Source: Acholeplasma granularum ATCC 19168
Lineage (GTDB): Bacteria > Bacillota_I > Bacilli_A > Acholeplasmatales > Acholeplasmataceae
DNA: 64,000 nucleotides
Reading direction: 5' to 3'
NCBI RefSeq assembly: GCF_000526235.1
Contig: NZ_JAFR01000007.1
Location: 1 to 64,000 of the forward strand
Below the pieces are notes generated by a model. That model ran no database searches. It had not been told where the DNA came from and saw only the letters and a program-made list of their open reading frames with translations. A program made the translations under genes and the position numbers. Below, in pieces: positions 48,064 to 57,267 of this stretch. Within the stretch, counting starts at the first letter, position 1. Each line of letters begins with the position of its first letter.

Positions 48064-50294
48064 TAAAGGTAAGAAATTTAGATAAACATTTTAATCGCGG
48101 AAAGAAAAATAGCATTCATGTTCTAAATGATGTTTCCTTAACTTTTCCGGAAAAAGGACTAGTTGTTTTACTTGGACCTTCAGGATCAGGTAAAACTACA
48201 CTACTAAATGTAATTGGTGGACTAGATAAAGTCCAAAAAGGTGAGATGGAAGTCTTTAATCATCATATCAAACATTACAACTCACAATTTTGGGATAAAA
48301 TTAGAACAGAAGAAATTGGTTATATTTTTCAAAACTATTATCTACAACCCAATTTAAATGTTTTTGATAATATTGCATTTGTTTTAAAAATGCTTGGTAT
48401 TTATGATAAAGAAGAAATTAAAAAACGTGTTGATTACATATTAAAGCAAGTAGGTATGTACAGATTTAGAAAGAAATTGAGTACACAATTATCAGGTGGA
48501 CAACAACAAAGAGTAGCAATTGCAAGAGCGTTAGTTAAAAATCCTAAAGTAATTATTGCTGATGAACCAACAGGAAACCTTGATAGTAAAAATACTTTAG
48601 AAATCATGAATATTATTAAATCGATTTCATTAAATAAACTGGTTGTACTCGTTACACATGAAAAAGAAATTGCTCAATTCTATGGTGATAGAATCATTGA
48701 ATTAAAAGATGGAAAAATCATAAACGATACCACAAATCAAAGTAATAATGATCACGATTTTACAAATGATAACATTATTTACTTAAAAGATTTAAAAAAC
48801 ATTTCAAATTATAAAGATAATCAACTTAGTACATCACTATACTCAGATTCAAATGAAGAAACAAAAACAGAAGTACGCTTAATAATTAAAAATAGAACAC
48901 TCTATCTTGATATCAACTCTGATATTGACAAGATACAACTTATTAATAATGACTCACATTTAAAAGTTCTAGATGAACATTTTACTAAAAAAACAAGAAA
49001 AGAAATGCTTGAAACTACATTTGATGATACCGTACTTGATCATAATAATGTAAATAAGAAAAAGCGATTAACAATTAGTATTAAAAACAGTTTTTGGATA
49101 GCTTTTAAAAGACTACTTAACTTTGGTAGAAAAGGTAAGTTAATGATGGTTATATTTGCATTAAGTGGTATGCTTGTTGCATTTTCTACAATAAATATAT
49201 ACTCTATTTTAAGACGTGATTACCATGACATGCTAGTTATCGATGAAAGATATATTGAGGTTAAAAAAGACGAATTTTATTCAACAAATGGGTCAACAAA
49301 TGGTATATTAGCACAACTAGATAACTTTAATGAACCATATAAAATAGCCTCAAACAGAAATCTTAATAATGCTGTTGGTATTTATTTAGGTAATGGCTAC
49401 TATAAAGAATTACCTTCTTCAATTAGAATTGAATATGCAGAACAATTAACACTCAATGACTTATACTATGGAACTTTACCTGTAAATGATGATGAAATTG
49501 TTATAAGTTATGGCATTTATAGTCAAAATTCATTTCAAGATATGAATTATCAAGAAATCGGAATATGGAGTGCAAAAGATTTTATAGGTGAAAAGATTAG
49601 CTATATGAATGATTCATTAGCTATCCTAAAAAACTATAAAATTGTAGGTATTTCTAAAGTAAATTATTTAAGTATTTATACGAATAGTTATAATGAAGCT
49701 CTAGACTTAATTGATAGAAACATTAGTTTAACAGAAGAACAGATTGAACCTTACATAATAAATTCTAATACACAATCCGTATTTATATTTACAATAAATA
49801 ATCATAAATTGTTTAATAGTCTAAAAACAACCGGCTATGATGTAGTATTAACTTCTCAAAATGCAATTGATACGAATAATATGCTCATTGCTCAAGATCT
49901 TGCCTCTAATATGTTTATGTCTATTTTCTTAATAGGTGGTGGATTATTAGCATTTTTCTTCGTGATGCGTTCAAGTATGATATCTAGGATCTATGAGATT
50001 TCTGTTTATAGGGCACTAGGTGTTAGAAAATATGAAATATATAGTTCCTTTAGTGTAGAAATAGTATTATTAACTTTTGTTTCTTCATTTGTTGGATTTA
50101 TTTTTATGACTATCATTTTAGGATCTATTTCTAATTCACCTTTAGGTTCATTTTTAAAGTATCAAATTGATTTTATAGTCATTATACTAGGCACCTTATT
50201 CTTATTTGCCTCAAATCTAGTTATTGGTTTACTACCAATGGGATTATTACTTAGAAAAACACCGGCTCAAATTATTAGTTCTTACGACATATAA
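48060..50294 (+). CDS. ABC transporter, ATPase fused to FtsX-like permease (second of pair)
   Basis: The 744-residue protein has an N-terminal ATPase (Walker A GPSGSGKTT, Q-loop YIFQNYY, signature LSGGQQQR, Walker B IIADEPTGNLDS, switch THE). A charged linker of about 120 residues follows, then one membrane helix near 362-381, an extracytoplasmic domain, and three C-terminal helices with SRIYEISVYRALGVRKYEI, the usual FtsX cytoplasmic loop. The start overlaps the upstream gene by four bases. The two fused proteins probably pair as a heterodimer with two ATPases and two permease halves. Substrate unknown. Confidence 0.88.
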   Translation: MIKVRNLDKHFNRGKKNSIHVLNDVSLTFPEKGLVVLLGPSGSGKTTLLNVIGGLDKVQKGEMEVFNHHIKHYNSQFWDKIRTEEIGYIFQNYYLQPNLNVFDNIAFVLKMLGIYDKEEIKKRVDYILKQVGMYRFRKKLSTQLSGGQQQRVAIARALVKNPKVIIADEPTGNLDSKNTLEIMNIIKSISLNKLVVLVTHEKEIAQFYGDRIIELKDGKIINDTTNQSNNDHDFTNDNIIYLKDLKNISNYKDNQLSTSLYSDSNEETKTEVRLIIKNRTLYLDINSDIDKIQLINNDSHLKVLDEHFTKKTRKEMLETTFDDTVLDHNNVNKKKRLTISIKNSFWIAFKRLLNFGRKGKLMMVIFALSGMLVAFSTINIYSILRRDYHDMLVIDERYIEVKKDEFYSTNGSTNGILAQLDNFNEPYKIASNRNLNNAVGIYLGNGYYKELPSSIRIEYAEQLTLNDLYYGTLPVNDDEIVISYGIYSQNSFQDMNYQEIGIWSAKDFIGEKISYMNDSLAILKNYKIVGISKVNYLSIYTNSYNEALDLIDRNISLTEEQIEPYIINSNTQSVFIFTINNHKLFNSLKTTGYDVVLTSQNAIDTNNMLIAQDLASNMFMSIFLIGGGLLAFFFVMRSSMISRIYEISVYRALGVRKYEIYSSFSVEIVLLTFVSSFVGFIFMTIILGSISNSPLGSFLKYQIDFIVIILGTLFLFASNLVIGLLPMGLLLRKTPAQIISSYDI

Positions 50295-50298
50295 TAAA

Positions 50299-50345
50299 AA
50301 AACACTCATTCATACATGAAAATGTATTTTGAGTGTTTTTATTTT
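50299..50345. terminator. Terminator between the ABC pair and the nitroreductase gene
   Basis: AAAACACTCA and TGAGTGTTTT pair around an inner CATACAT/ATGTAT stem, with T on the plus side and A before. It may serve both converging genes. Confidence 0.8.
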
Positions 50346-50360
50346 ATATAAATTATTTAG

Positions 50361-50969
50361 TTAATCAATAAACTTTGTGACTTCATCAGCACGTAATCTA
50401 ATGGAGTCATAACCACTTTCATCAGCCTTACCAATAGAAATTATAAGTACTGGAACATAACGTTTATCAATATTTAAGGCATCATTGATACTTTTTTTAT
50501 CAAATCCACCAATTGCACATGTATCATAACCATACATTCTAGCAACAAGCATTAAATTCATAGAAAATAATCCCGCATCTAGATTAAGTGAATTTAAAAA
50601 TGCAGTATCATTAGGATCAGCATTAACATTTTTAAAACTCTCTAAGTTTCTAGTTCTGACTTCATGTGGCATTTTTCCAAGTTCTACTGAACGATCAAAA
50701 ATTATGTGTGCTTCCTCATATTTTTTTGTATCTGCTGTCACTAAAATTAACTGAGATGCTGTATCTAACTGAAGTTGATTGCCAAATAGAGTTGGTCTTA
50801 ATTTTTCTTTTGCTGATTGGCTTTCAATAACAAAAAGTCTTACAGGTTGTAGATTACGACTAGAAGGTGCACGTAAAGCGTCATTTAATATTTCATCTAA
50901 TTGATTTCTAGATATTTTATAATCAGTGTAACGTCTAATTGAGCGTCTACCTAAAATAGTATCTTTCAT
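50361..50969 (-). CDS. Nitroreductase-family flavoprotein
   Basis: The 202-residue FMN protein opens ILGRRSIRRYTD, the phosphate-binding arginines of the family. It has ALRAPSSRNLQPVRLFVIES (FMN and substrate site), SLNLDAGLFSMNLMLVARMYGYDTCAIGGFD (dimer and FMN segment) and VPVLIISIGKADE. These enzymes reduce nitro compounds, quinones or flavins with NAD(P)H; the natural substrate is unknown. The upstream region has AAAGGATAACTT. It is convergent with the ABC pair and divergent from mutY. Confidence 0.88.
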   Translation of the reverse strand: MKDTILGRRSIRRYTDYKISRNQLDEILNDALRAPSSRNLQPVRLFVIESQSAKEKLRPTLFGNQLQLDTASQLILVTADTKKYEEAHIIFDRSVELGKMPHEVRTRNLESFKNVNADPNDTAFLNSLNLDAGLFSMNLMLVARMYGYDTCAIGGFDKKSINDALNIDKRYVPVLIISIGKADESGYDSIRLRADEVTKFID

Positions 50970-51053
50970 TTTATATAAGTTATCCTTTCATACAAATCAT
51001 ATTGTAGCATCAATAAAAATTAATTTGATAAAATAGACTTTAGGTGATTAATT

Positions 51054-52061
51054 ATGGAATATTTACGACTTTTTAATTGGTATTATGATAATAAAAGGGA
51101 TTTGCCCTTTAGAAAAACAAACGACCCCTATCATATATGGGTATCAGAAATAATGCTTCAACAAACACAAGTGGATACAATGTTACCTTTCTATGAAAGG
51201 TTTTTAAGAATTTTTCCAACTATAGAATCACTTGCTCATGCAAATATAGAAGAAGTTTTAAGAGTTGTTCAAGGTATTGGCTATTATAAACGCTTTAGAA
51301 TGCTTCATAAGGGTGCTCAATATGTTATTAATAATCATTATGGCAAACTTCCAGATGAGTATCAAGCAATTATTAAAATTCCAGGAATTGGACCATATAC
51401 AGCCGGAGCAATTTTAAGTATTGCTTTTAATAAACCATTCGCTGCAACAGATGGCAATGTGATTAGAGTACTATCCAGAAAATATCAAATAGATGATGAC
51501 TTTAGAGTAAATAAAAACAAGATTAAACTAGACAAGTTTAACCAATCATTAATTGAGCAATCTAATGATCCTTACACATATACACAAAGCATGATGGAAC
51601 TAGGTGCAATGGTTTGTAAACCTCAAAACCCACTATGTAAAACATGTCCATTTGGAAATGTATGTTTAGCAAATCTAAACAATGTTTGGAAAGACTATCC
51701 TAAAATGAGTAAACTTAAAGAAAAAAAAGAAATCCATTATTTTGCATTTATCATTAAATCAAAAGACGGATTTCTAATGAGAAAAAGAACAGAAGATCTT
51801 TTACACGGATTCTATGAATTTATACAAGTAGAGGCAGATAGTTTAAATGGTGCTTTAAATCAACTGTATGATATTGGCCTAGACATTCAAATCGAAGAAG
51901 AATTAAATCCAGTTAAACATATCTTTACTCATCTTGTGTGGCATATAAAACTTTATAGAGCTTTTTTAACTAATAAAACAGATTTATTTGAACGTGTATC
52001 CGATTTTAAAACGGTACCAGTGTCTACGGTTGTTAAGAAACAAATTGTTCAAATTAAGTAA
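51054..52061 (+). CDS. mutY: A/G-specific adenine DNA glycosylase MutY
   Basis: The 335-residue protein has the MutY parts in order. EIMLQQTQVDT carries the catalytic Glu, the helix-hairpin-helix is IPGIGPYTAGAILSIAF, and FAATDGNVIRVLSR has the catalytic Asp. The 4Fe-4S loop has its four Cys in CKPQNPLCKTCPFGNVC. The C-terminal NUDIX-like domain (about 225-335) that recognises 8-oxoG shows FAFIIKSKDGFLMRKRTEDLL and HIFTHLVWHI. It removes A paired with 8-oxoG. Its end overlaps queT by eight bases on the other strand. Confidence 0.93.
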   Translation: MEYLRLFNWYYDNKRDLPFRKTNDPYHIWVSEIMLQQTQVDTMLPFYERFLRIFPTIESLAHANIEEVLRVVQGIGYYKRFRMLHKGAQYVINNHYGKLPDEYQAIIKIPGIGPYTAGAILSIAFNKPFAATDGNVIRVLSRKYQIDDDFRVNKNKIKLDKFNQSLIEQSNDPYTYTQSMMELGAMVCKPQNPLCKTCPFGNVCLANLNNVWKDYPKMSKLKEKKEIHYFAFIIKSKDGFLMRKRTEDLLHGFYEFIQVEADSLNGALNQLYDIGLDIQIEEELNPVKHIFTHLVWHIKLYRAFLTNKTDLFERVSDFKTVPVSTVVKKQIVQIK

Positions 52062-52545
52062 TATATGGGTGTAAAACACTTGTCTTATCAAGAGATAATT
52101 TAAATGGTATACCAAATAATGCTACAACAACTAGTTCACCTAGTAGAATTGTTAAGAAATTAAACCAATAAACATTAAATGTATCAAAATGATAAGATAT
52201 TTCAAATGAAATAACAAACCCATTGATAATTCCAGGTATTAGAAGTAGTGCTAATAACCATTGTTTTCTAAATGTATATAACAATATACATGTAATTAAT
52301 GTAGCAAGTGAACCATAAAGGGCATCAATTAATCCAAAGGCACCAAAATAATTGGCTAAGAACGTACCGAAAACAATTCCAATGGTATGTTTTTTATTAA
52401 AGAAAACCAAGACCAATAATATTTCAGCAACTCTAAATTGAATGGCTTCAAAACTCATAAAATAAAATACAAAGACTAATACAACATAAATAGCTGCAAT
52501 AGTCACTTGTATGACTAAATCACGTAACGTTAAACTATTTTTCAT
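52054..52545 (-). CDS. queT: QueT-type queuosine-precursor transporter (ECF S component)
   Basis: The 163-residue protein has five or six membrane segments and the QueT-family features FEAIQFRVAEILLVLVFFN (family IQFRVAEAL) and GTFLANYFGAFGLIDALYGSLATLI. It binds a 7-deazaguanine precursor and pairs with the shared ECF energy module, which is not in this window. A preQ1-I riboswitch lies directly before it, ending in its AAGGAG. It is divergent from tgt, the enzyme that inserts the base into tRNA, and converges on mutY. Confidence 0.92.
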   Translation of the reverse strand: MKNSLTLRDLVIQVTIAAIYVVLVFVFYFMSFEAIQFRVAEILLVLVFFNKKHTIGIVFGTFLANYFGAFGLIDALYGSLATLITCILLYTFRKQWLLALLLIPGIINGFVISFEISYHFDTFNVYWFNFLTILLGELVVVALFGIPFKLSLDKTSVLHPYIT

Positions 52546-52554
52546 TTTTAAACT

Positions 52555-52595
52555 CCTTGTTTTGTTAAAGCGGGTATTTTCCTAGGCTACCGCTT
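52555..52595 (-). promoter_or_regulatory. preQ1-I riboswitch of queT
   Basis: On the minus strand AAGCGG and CCGCTT form stem P1, and the A-rich tail TTAACAAAACAAGG follows. That tail is identical to the one I recall for the Thermoanaerobacter tengcongensis preQ1-I (type II) riboswitch. The tail runs into AAGGAG, the ribosome binding site of queT nine bases before its ATG. Ligand binding would form the pseudoknot and hide the site, reducing uptake when preQ1 is plentiful. The loop (TAGCCTAGGAAAATA) is longer than in the type example. Confidence 0.92.
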
Positions 52596-52623
52596 GTTTT
52601 ACGTTTCTAATTTTACCATTTTA

Positions 52624-52632
52624 TGGTATAAT
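52624..52632 (+). promoter_or_regulatory. Extended -10 promoter of tgt
   Basis: TGGTATAAT lies 25 bases before the TTG start at 52658. Confidence 0.6.
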
Positions 52633-52657
52633 TTCAACCACGGAAGGTGGTTTTATA

Positions 52658-53773
52658 TTGATTAGATATGAAGTCTTACATGTTTGTAAGCAAAGTGGTG
52701 CAAGATTAGGTAAATTAACCACACCACATGGTGTCTTTGAAACACCGATTTTTATGCCTGTAGGTACACTTGCTACCGTAAAAACACTATCAGTTGAAGA
52801 AATTAAAGAAGTTTCTGAAGGATTAATTCTGGCTAATACATATCACTTATGGCAACAACCAGGTGAAGATATTGTAAAAGATCATGGTGGTATTCGTGGA
52901 TTTATGAATTGGGATGGAGCACTATTAACTGATTCAGGTGGATTTCAAGTCTTTTCTCTAGCTAAACTTCGAGATATTAAAGAAGAGGGTGTTTATTTTA
53001 AACATCATAAATCAGGTGCACCACTATTTTTAAGTCCTGAAGATGCTATAAGAATACAAGAAGACTTAGGCGCTGATATTATTATGTCTTTTGATGAATG
53101 TCCACCACCATATGAAAGTTATGAATATATGAAAAGTTCAGTAGAACGTACAATTAGATGGGCAAAAAGAGGTAAAGAGGCACTTAAAACTGACCAAGCA
53201 CTTTTTGGAATTGTCCAAGGCGGACTAAATAAGGAATTAAGAACTTATTGTGCAAAAGCTTTAATTGACCTAGATTTTCCAGGGTATTCAATTGGAGGCT
53301 TATCTGTCGGTGAAACTAAAGCAGAAATGTATACCATGACAAAACATTTAAATCCAATATTACCTTTTGATAAACCTAGATATTTAATGGGCGTTGGCGC
53401 ACCGGAAGATTTACTTGAAAATGTTATAAACGGAATTGATATGTTTGACTGCGTATTACCTACAAGAAATGCAAGACATGCAACTGCACTAACAACAAAC
53501 GGAAAAATCACAATTAAAAACAAGAAATATGAAAAAGATATGACACCGCTTGATCCTAATTTAAATACAAATGTATCAAAATATACAAAAAGTTATATTA
53601 GACATTTATTTAAAGCAGAAGAACAACTCGGTCAAAGACTTGTAACTATCCAAAATCTAGCCTATTTAAAAGATTTAATGAAGGATATTAGACAAGCTAT
53701 TAAAGAAGATAGACTACTTGATTTTAAAAAAGAATTTTACGAAAAAACGAATTATCCGAAAGTAGATTATTAA
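52658..53773 (+). CDS. tgt: tRNA-guanine transglycosylase, apparently without zinc ligands
   Basis: TTG 52658 follows GGAAGGTGG. The 371-residue TIM-barrel enzyme exchanges G34 of tRNA(Asp/Asn/His/Tyr) for preQ1. Catalytic regions are intact: [13 protein letters not shown] (Asp), [51 protein letters not shown] and [14 protein letters not shown], with the nucleophilic Asp in [12 protein letters not shown]. Where the family has Cys-x-Cys-x2-Cys for zinc, this protein reads [20 protein letters not shown]; all three cysteines are replaced although the His of RHL persists. queT lies divergently upstream. Identity is firm; loss of zinc is read from the sequence. Confidence 0.93.
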   Translation: MIRYEVLHVCKQSGARLGKLTTPHGVFETPIFMPVGTLATVKTLSVEEIKEVSEGLILANTYHLWQQPGEDIVKDHGGIRGFMNWDGALLTDSGGFQVFSLAKLRDIKEEGVYFKHHKSGAPLFLSPEDAIRIQEDLGADIIMSFDECPPPYESYEYMKSSVERTIRWAKRGKEALKTDQALFGIVQGGLNKELRTYCAKALIDLDFPGYSIGGLSVGETKAEMYTMTKHLNPILPFDKPRYLMGVGAPEDLLENVINGIDMFDCVLPTRNARHATALTTNGKITIKNKKYEKDMTPLDPNLNTNVSKYTKSYIRHLFKAEEQLGQRLVTIQNLAYLKDLMKDIRQAIKEDRLLDFKKEFYEKTNYPKVDY

Positions 53774-53828
53774 AGGCTTTATTTTTTAGTGAAAATAGAT
53801 TACAATTAGTATGAATAGGAGTGATATC

Positions 53829-54965
53829 ATGGTTTTTGGATTTTCAGAAGAATTTAATCAAAAGCCCGTTATCAAAGTCATTGGCGTCGGTGGAGGCGGA
53901 AACTCAGCTATTAACCGTATGATCCAAAATGATGTTAAAGGGGTTTCCTATGTTGCAATGAATACAGATGCTCAGGTATTAAAGGTTTCAAAAGCTGATG
54001 AGCGTATTCAACTTGGGAAAAGATTAACACGTGGCCTGGGTGCAGGAGCTAAGCCAGAAGTCGGAAGACAGGCAGCACTTGAATCAGAAGAAGAAATTAG
54101 AGAAGTATTATCTAATGCTGATATGGTTTTTATTACAGCAGGTATGGGTGGTGGCACAGGAACAGGAGCTGCACCAATAGTTGCTAAAATTGCAAAAGAA
54201 ATGGGAGTTTTAACAATTGGTATAGTTACAAAACCTTTTGTTTTTGAAGGAAAACTTCGTATGAGTTATGCAATTGAAGGATTAGAGGCTCTAAAACCAA
54301 ATGTAGATACTTTAATTGTCATTCCAAATGAGAGGTTATTTTCGATTGCTGATCATAAAATGCAACTTTTAGATGCTTTTAGAGAGTCAGATAAAATTCT
54401 ACGTCAAGGTGTACAAGGTATTGCTGAAATCATTGCTGTACCAGGAATGATTAATGTTGACTTTGCTGATGTGAGAACTGTAATGGAAAACAAAGGTACG
54501 GCACTCATGGGTATTGGTATGGCATCTGGTGAAAACAGAGCAATTGAAGCTTCAAGAAAAGCAATTCATTCAAAACTTTTAGAAGTATCAATTGATGGTG
54601 CAACAGATGCAATTGTAAATATATCAAGTGGGTCAGAAGTGACTTTATTTGAAATAGAAGCTGCATTAACAGAAATTAGAAATGCAACAGAATCAGACTT
54701 AAATGTCATATATGGCCATACTGTAAATGATGATTTAGGTGATGAAATGATTGTTACAATTGTAGCAACTGGCTATGAATTACGTGCAAAAGAAACTGAA
54801 GTTGAGCATTTAGCAACGCAAATATTTAAAAAAACTGGATCTGAGCAAGTAAGAATTACTAAAACAGGTTTAGAAACACTTAAAGATAAAAATGAAGAAT
54901 CAGAAGAACCTGTCAAATCAGAAAAAAAGAAACACAATATACCTGATTGGCTAACTCGTAAATAA
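53829..54965 (+). CDS. ftsZ: Cell division GTPase FtsZ
   Basis: ATG 53829 is used because AGGAG lies at 53817-53821, inside the longer frame starting at 53811. The roughly 378-residue protein has [16 protein letters not shown], the tubulin signature [16 protein letters not shown] and the T7-loop region [15 protein letters not shown] variable linker ends in the conserved tail peptide IPDWLTRK, the docking site for FtsA, SepF or EzrA. In this cluster SepF is the likely tether, since sepF is encoded 1.7 kb downstream and no ftsA is seen. Confidence 0.96.
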   Translation: MVFGFSEEFNQKPVIKVIGVGGGGNSAINRMIQNDVKGVSYVAMNTDAQVLKVSKADERIQLGKRLTRGLGAGAKPEVGRQAALESEEEIREVLSNADMVFITAGMGGGTGTGAAPIVAKIAKEMGVLTIGIVTKPFVFEGKLRMSYAIEGLEALKPNVDTLIVIPNERLFSIADHKMQLLDAFRESDKILRQGVQGIAEIIAVPGMINVDFADVRTVMENKGTALMGIGMASGENRAIEASRKAIHSKLLEVSIDGATDAIVNISSGSEVTLFEIEAALTEIRNATESDLNVIYGHTVNDDLGDEMIVTIVATGYELRAKETEVEHLATQIFKKTGSEQVRITKTGLETLKDKNEESEEPVKSEKKKHNIPDWLTRK

Positions 54966-54971
54966 TTATAT

Positions 54972-54995
54972 AAAAAGGCGATTACGCCTTTTTTA
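54972..54995 (+). terminator. Terminator after ftsZ
   Basis: AAAAAGGCG-atta-CGCCTTTTTT, a short perfect stem with a T tract. Confidence 0.85.
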
Positions 54996-55013
54996 TCGAA
55001 AGAAGGAATTAAA

Positions 55014-56111
55014 ATGTTAAGTATTGGAATTGTAGGTTTACCAAATGTTGGTAAATCAACGTTATTTAATGCAATTACAAAATCTCAAGTTGTTGCAGCA
55101 AACTATCCATTTGCTACAATTGATCCAAATATTGGTGTAGTGCATGTAAAAGATGATAGGTTAGACAAATTAGCCTCAATTTATAAATCTGGTAAAATTA
55201 TACCTACAACAATTGAATTTATTGATATTGCAGGATTAGTTAAAGGTGCTTCAGCTGGTGAGGGATTAGGAAATCAATTTTTAAGTCATATTCGCCAAGT
55301 TGATGCTGTTGCTCATGTAATTCGCTGTTTTGAAGATGATAATATTACACACGTTGAAGGAAAAGTAAATCCGTTACGTGATTTAGAAATTATTGAAATG
55401 GAATTAAGACTATCAGATTTAGAATCGATAGAAAAAAGACTATCTAGGCTTGAAAAACAAGTAAAGGTAAAAATCAAAGAAGCAATTGTTGAACAATCAG
55501 CACTACTAAAGGTAAAAGAAATGATTGAAACTGATGGTAATGCAAAAGATTTGATTTTTACTGATGAAGAAGAAAAAGTAATAAAAAGTTTTAATCTCTT
55601 AAGTTTAAAACCAAATCTTTATATTGCAAACCTTTCAGAAAATGATTTGCATAATCCTTTAGATAATCCCCATTATATAACACTAAAAGAAAAAGCAGAA
55701 AAAGAAGGTATTGAAATCATTCCAATTTCTGCACAAGTAGAATATGAAATATCTACACTTGATAAGGAAGAACAAGATATTTTTATGGAAAGCTATGGTT
55801 TAACACAATCTGGCTTAGATACTGTAATACAAAGTGGGTATAGACTACTTGGATTAAAAACCTACTTTACTTGTGGACCAATGGAAGCACGTGCATGGAC
55901 CTTTAAAAATGGTACAAAAGCTCCTGAGGCTGCAGGAATTATACATACTGACTTTGAACGAGGATTTATTAAAGCAGAAGTTTTATCTTATAATGATTTA
56001 ATTGATAGTGGCACACCACTTTTAGCTAAAGAAAAAGGTAAAGTTCGATTAGAAGGTAAGGAATATGTTGTTGAAGATGGCGACATTATTCTATTTAGAT
56101 TTAATGTATGA
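55014..56111 (+). CDS. ychF: YchF/OLA1-family GTPase/ATPase
   Basis: The 365-residue Obg-like P-loop protein has G1 GIVGLPNVGKSTLFNAITKS, IDIAGLVKGASAGEGLGNQFL (G3 and switch II) and YIANLSEND in place of the NKxD of ordinary GTPases, the change that lets YchF prefer ATP. The TGS-domain end shows FTCGPMEARAWTFKNGTKAPEAAG and IHTDFERGFIKAEV. It associates with ribosomes. AGAAGGA precedes the ATG. It overlaps yggS by four bases, so the two are coupled. Confidence 0.95.
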   Translation: MLSIGIVGLPNVGKSTLFNAITKSQVVAANYPFATIDPNIGVVHVKDDRLDKLASIYKSGKIIPTTIEFIDIAGLVKGASAGEGLGNQFLSHIRQVDAVAHVIRCFEDDNITHVEGKVNPLRDLEIIEMELRLSDLESIEKRLSRLEKQVKVKIKEAIVEQSALLKVKEMIETDGNAKDLIFTDEEEKVIKSFNLLSLKPNLYIANLSENDLHNPLDNPHYITLKEKAEKEGIEIIPISAQVEYEISTLDKEEQDIFMESYGLTQSGLDTVIQSGYRLLGLKTYFTCGPMEARAWTFKNGTKAPEAAGIIHTDFERGFIKAEVLSYNDLIDSGTPLLAKEKGKVRLEGKEYVVEDGDIILFRFNV

Positions 56112-56701
56112 GTTTTCTAGATTATCTAGATAAAACAGTGGTGGCTTCCAAATATTTTTCTACAGATGAGATGGAAAAAATATATAATTTAGGAGCCAGA
56201 CATTTTGGTGAAAATTACGTTACAGGTTTATTAACAAAAAAAGAAAAATTAAAAGATCATAAAGATATAAAATGGCATTTAATTGGACATCTTCAAACCA
56301 ATAAAGTAAAAAACATAATAAATGAAATTGATTATCTACATACACTTGATAGAGAAAAACTAGCTATTTTCATCCAAAAATATAGAAATACACCACTTGA
56401 TTGTCTAATTCAAGTTAATTTAGAAGAAAACCCACAAAAAGAAGGCATATTTTTGAAAGATTTGCCTGAATTTGTACGAACTATAAAAAAATATGATAAA
56501 ATTAATTTAATCGGGTTTATGACAATTGGTGCAATTGATGACGATAAAAAAACAGATATTATTTTTAAGACCTTAAATGAATTAAAAAATAATTATCATC
56601 TTCAAGTAACATCAATGGGTATGAGCGGTGATTATCAAATTGCTTTAAAATATAATAGTGATTTCCTAAGAATTGGATCATTATTTAAAGGAGTAATATA
56701 G
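56108..56701 (+). CDS. YggS/YlmE-family PLP-binding protein, short N-terminus
   Basis: The 197-residue protein keeps the PLP lysine (VVASKYFS, Lys14), GARHFGENYV, IKWHLIGHLQTNKVK and the end MGMSGDYQIALKYNSDFLRIGS. It binds pyridoxal phosphate and helps vitamin B6 and amino-acid balance. It is about 25-30 residues shorter at the front than usual, because its start overlaps ychF (ATGA); the first helix is missing. I see no upstream in-frame start that fits better. The sepF gene follows directly. In walled Firmicutes the same gene (ylmE) lies between ftsZ and sepF. Confidence 0.88.
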   Translation: MSFLDYLDKTVVASKYFSTDEMEKIYNLGARHFGENYVTGLLTKKEKLKDHKDIKWHLIGHLQTNKVKNIINEIDYLHTLDREKLAIFIQKYRNTPLDCLIQVNLEENPQKEGIFLKDLPEFVRTIKKYDKINLIGFMTIGAIDDDKKTDIIFKTLNELKNNYHLQVTSMGMSGDYQIALKYNSDFLRIGSLFKGVI

Positions 56702-57028
56702 ATGGCCTTTTTTAGAAAAAAGAAAAAAGATAAAGATTTAGTTGAAATTAATACTGCAGACCGCATTATTATGGAACAATTAAAAAATGATGATGATGAA
56801 TATATTACGGCACTTGCTAAACAGATGATCAATGGTGCGCCGCTTATATTAAATTTTGAGGCATTACATATTGATAGAGCAAATAAGGCGATTGCATTTA
56901 TTTCAGGTGTTGTTTATGCAATTGATGGACACATTGTTGAGATTAATGAAACAACTTATTTGTTTGGTAATCAAAAACTCTATGATGATGGCACAGTAGA
57001 AACCTGGTTAAAAGCAAATCTAAACTAA
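56702..57028 (+). CDS. sepF: Cell division protein SepF
   Basis: The 108-residue protein has the SepF domain in residues about 48-105. It shows KQMINGAPLILNFEALHIDRANKAIAF, ISGVVYAIDGHIVEIN and YLFGN, matching the family pattern of a strand, a helix and a G-dimer core. The N-terminus MAFFRKKKKDK is a short amphipathic, basic membrane-binding segment. SepF ties FtsZ to the membrane. The ATG follows the previous stop directly, after AAAGGAG. It replaces FtsA in many Gram-positives. Confidence 0.88.
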   Translation: MAFFRKKKKDKDLVEINTADRIIMEQLKNDDDEYITALAKQMINGAPLILNFEALHIDRANKAIAFISGVVYAIDGHIVEINETTYLFGNQKLYDDGTVETWLKANLN

Positions 57029-57030
57029 AT

Positions 57031-57240
57031 ATTGCTATGATTAGAACATAGTAACTTTGTAAAGGTTAAAAGCGAGTAAGGGATGGTGTAAGCCTTATTA
57101 ACAAACACAAATGTTATGATCAACTATGAGCAAAATATAAAAAACTATAAGTGCGTAATTTTTTTAAATTTACGAACTAAGGTGGTACCGCGAATATTTA
57201 ACATTCGTCCTTAGATTAATTTTTAAGGACGTTTTTTTAT
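57031..57240 (+). promoter_or_regulatory. T-box leader of ileS
   Basis: The T-box sequence AAGGTGGTACCGCG (57179-57192) is followed by an antiterminator half, CATTCGTCCTT. A terminator stem comes next, GTCCTTA/TAAGGAC followed by GTTTTTTT. Stem I opens TTGCTATGATTAGAACATAG with the AGTA motif in CATAGTAACTTTG, and closes near GATCAACTATGAGCAA. An ATC (Ile) codon there is a good specifier. Uncharged tRNA-Ile would pair with it and the T-box, and let transcription continue into ileS. Confidence 0.93.
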
Positions 57241-57267
57241 TAAAAACCTGACAGGAAGGAAATATAT

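Noticed and set aside
57031-57240. Leader considered as a riboswitch other than T-box
   Set aside because: The T-box core AAGGTGGTACCGCG, terminator and following ileS gene settle it as a T-box.
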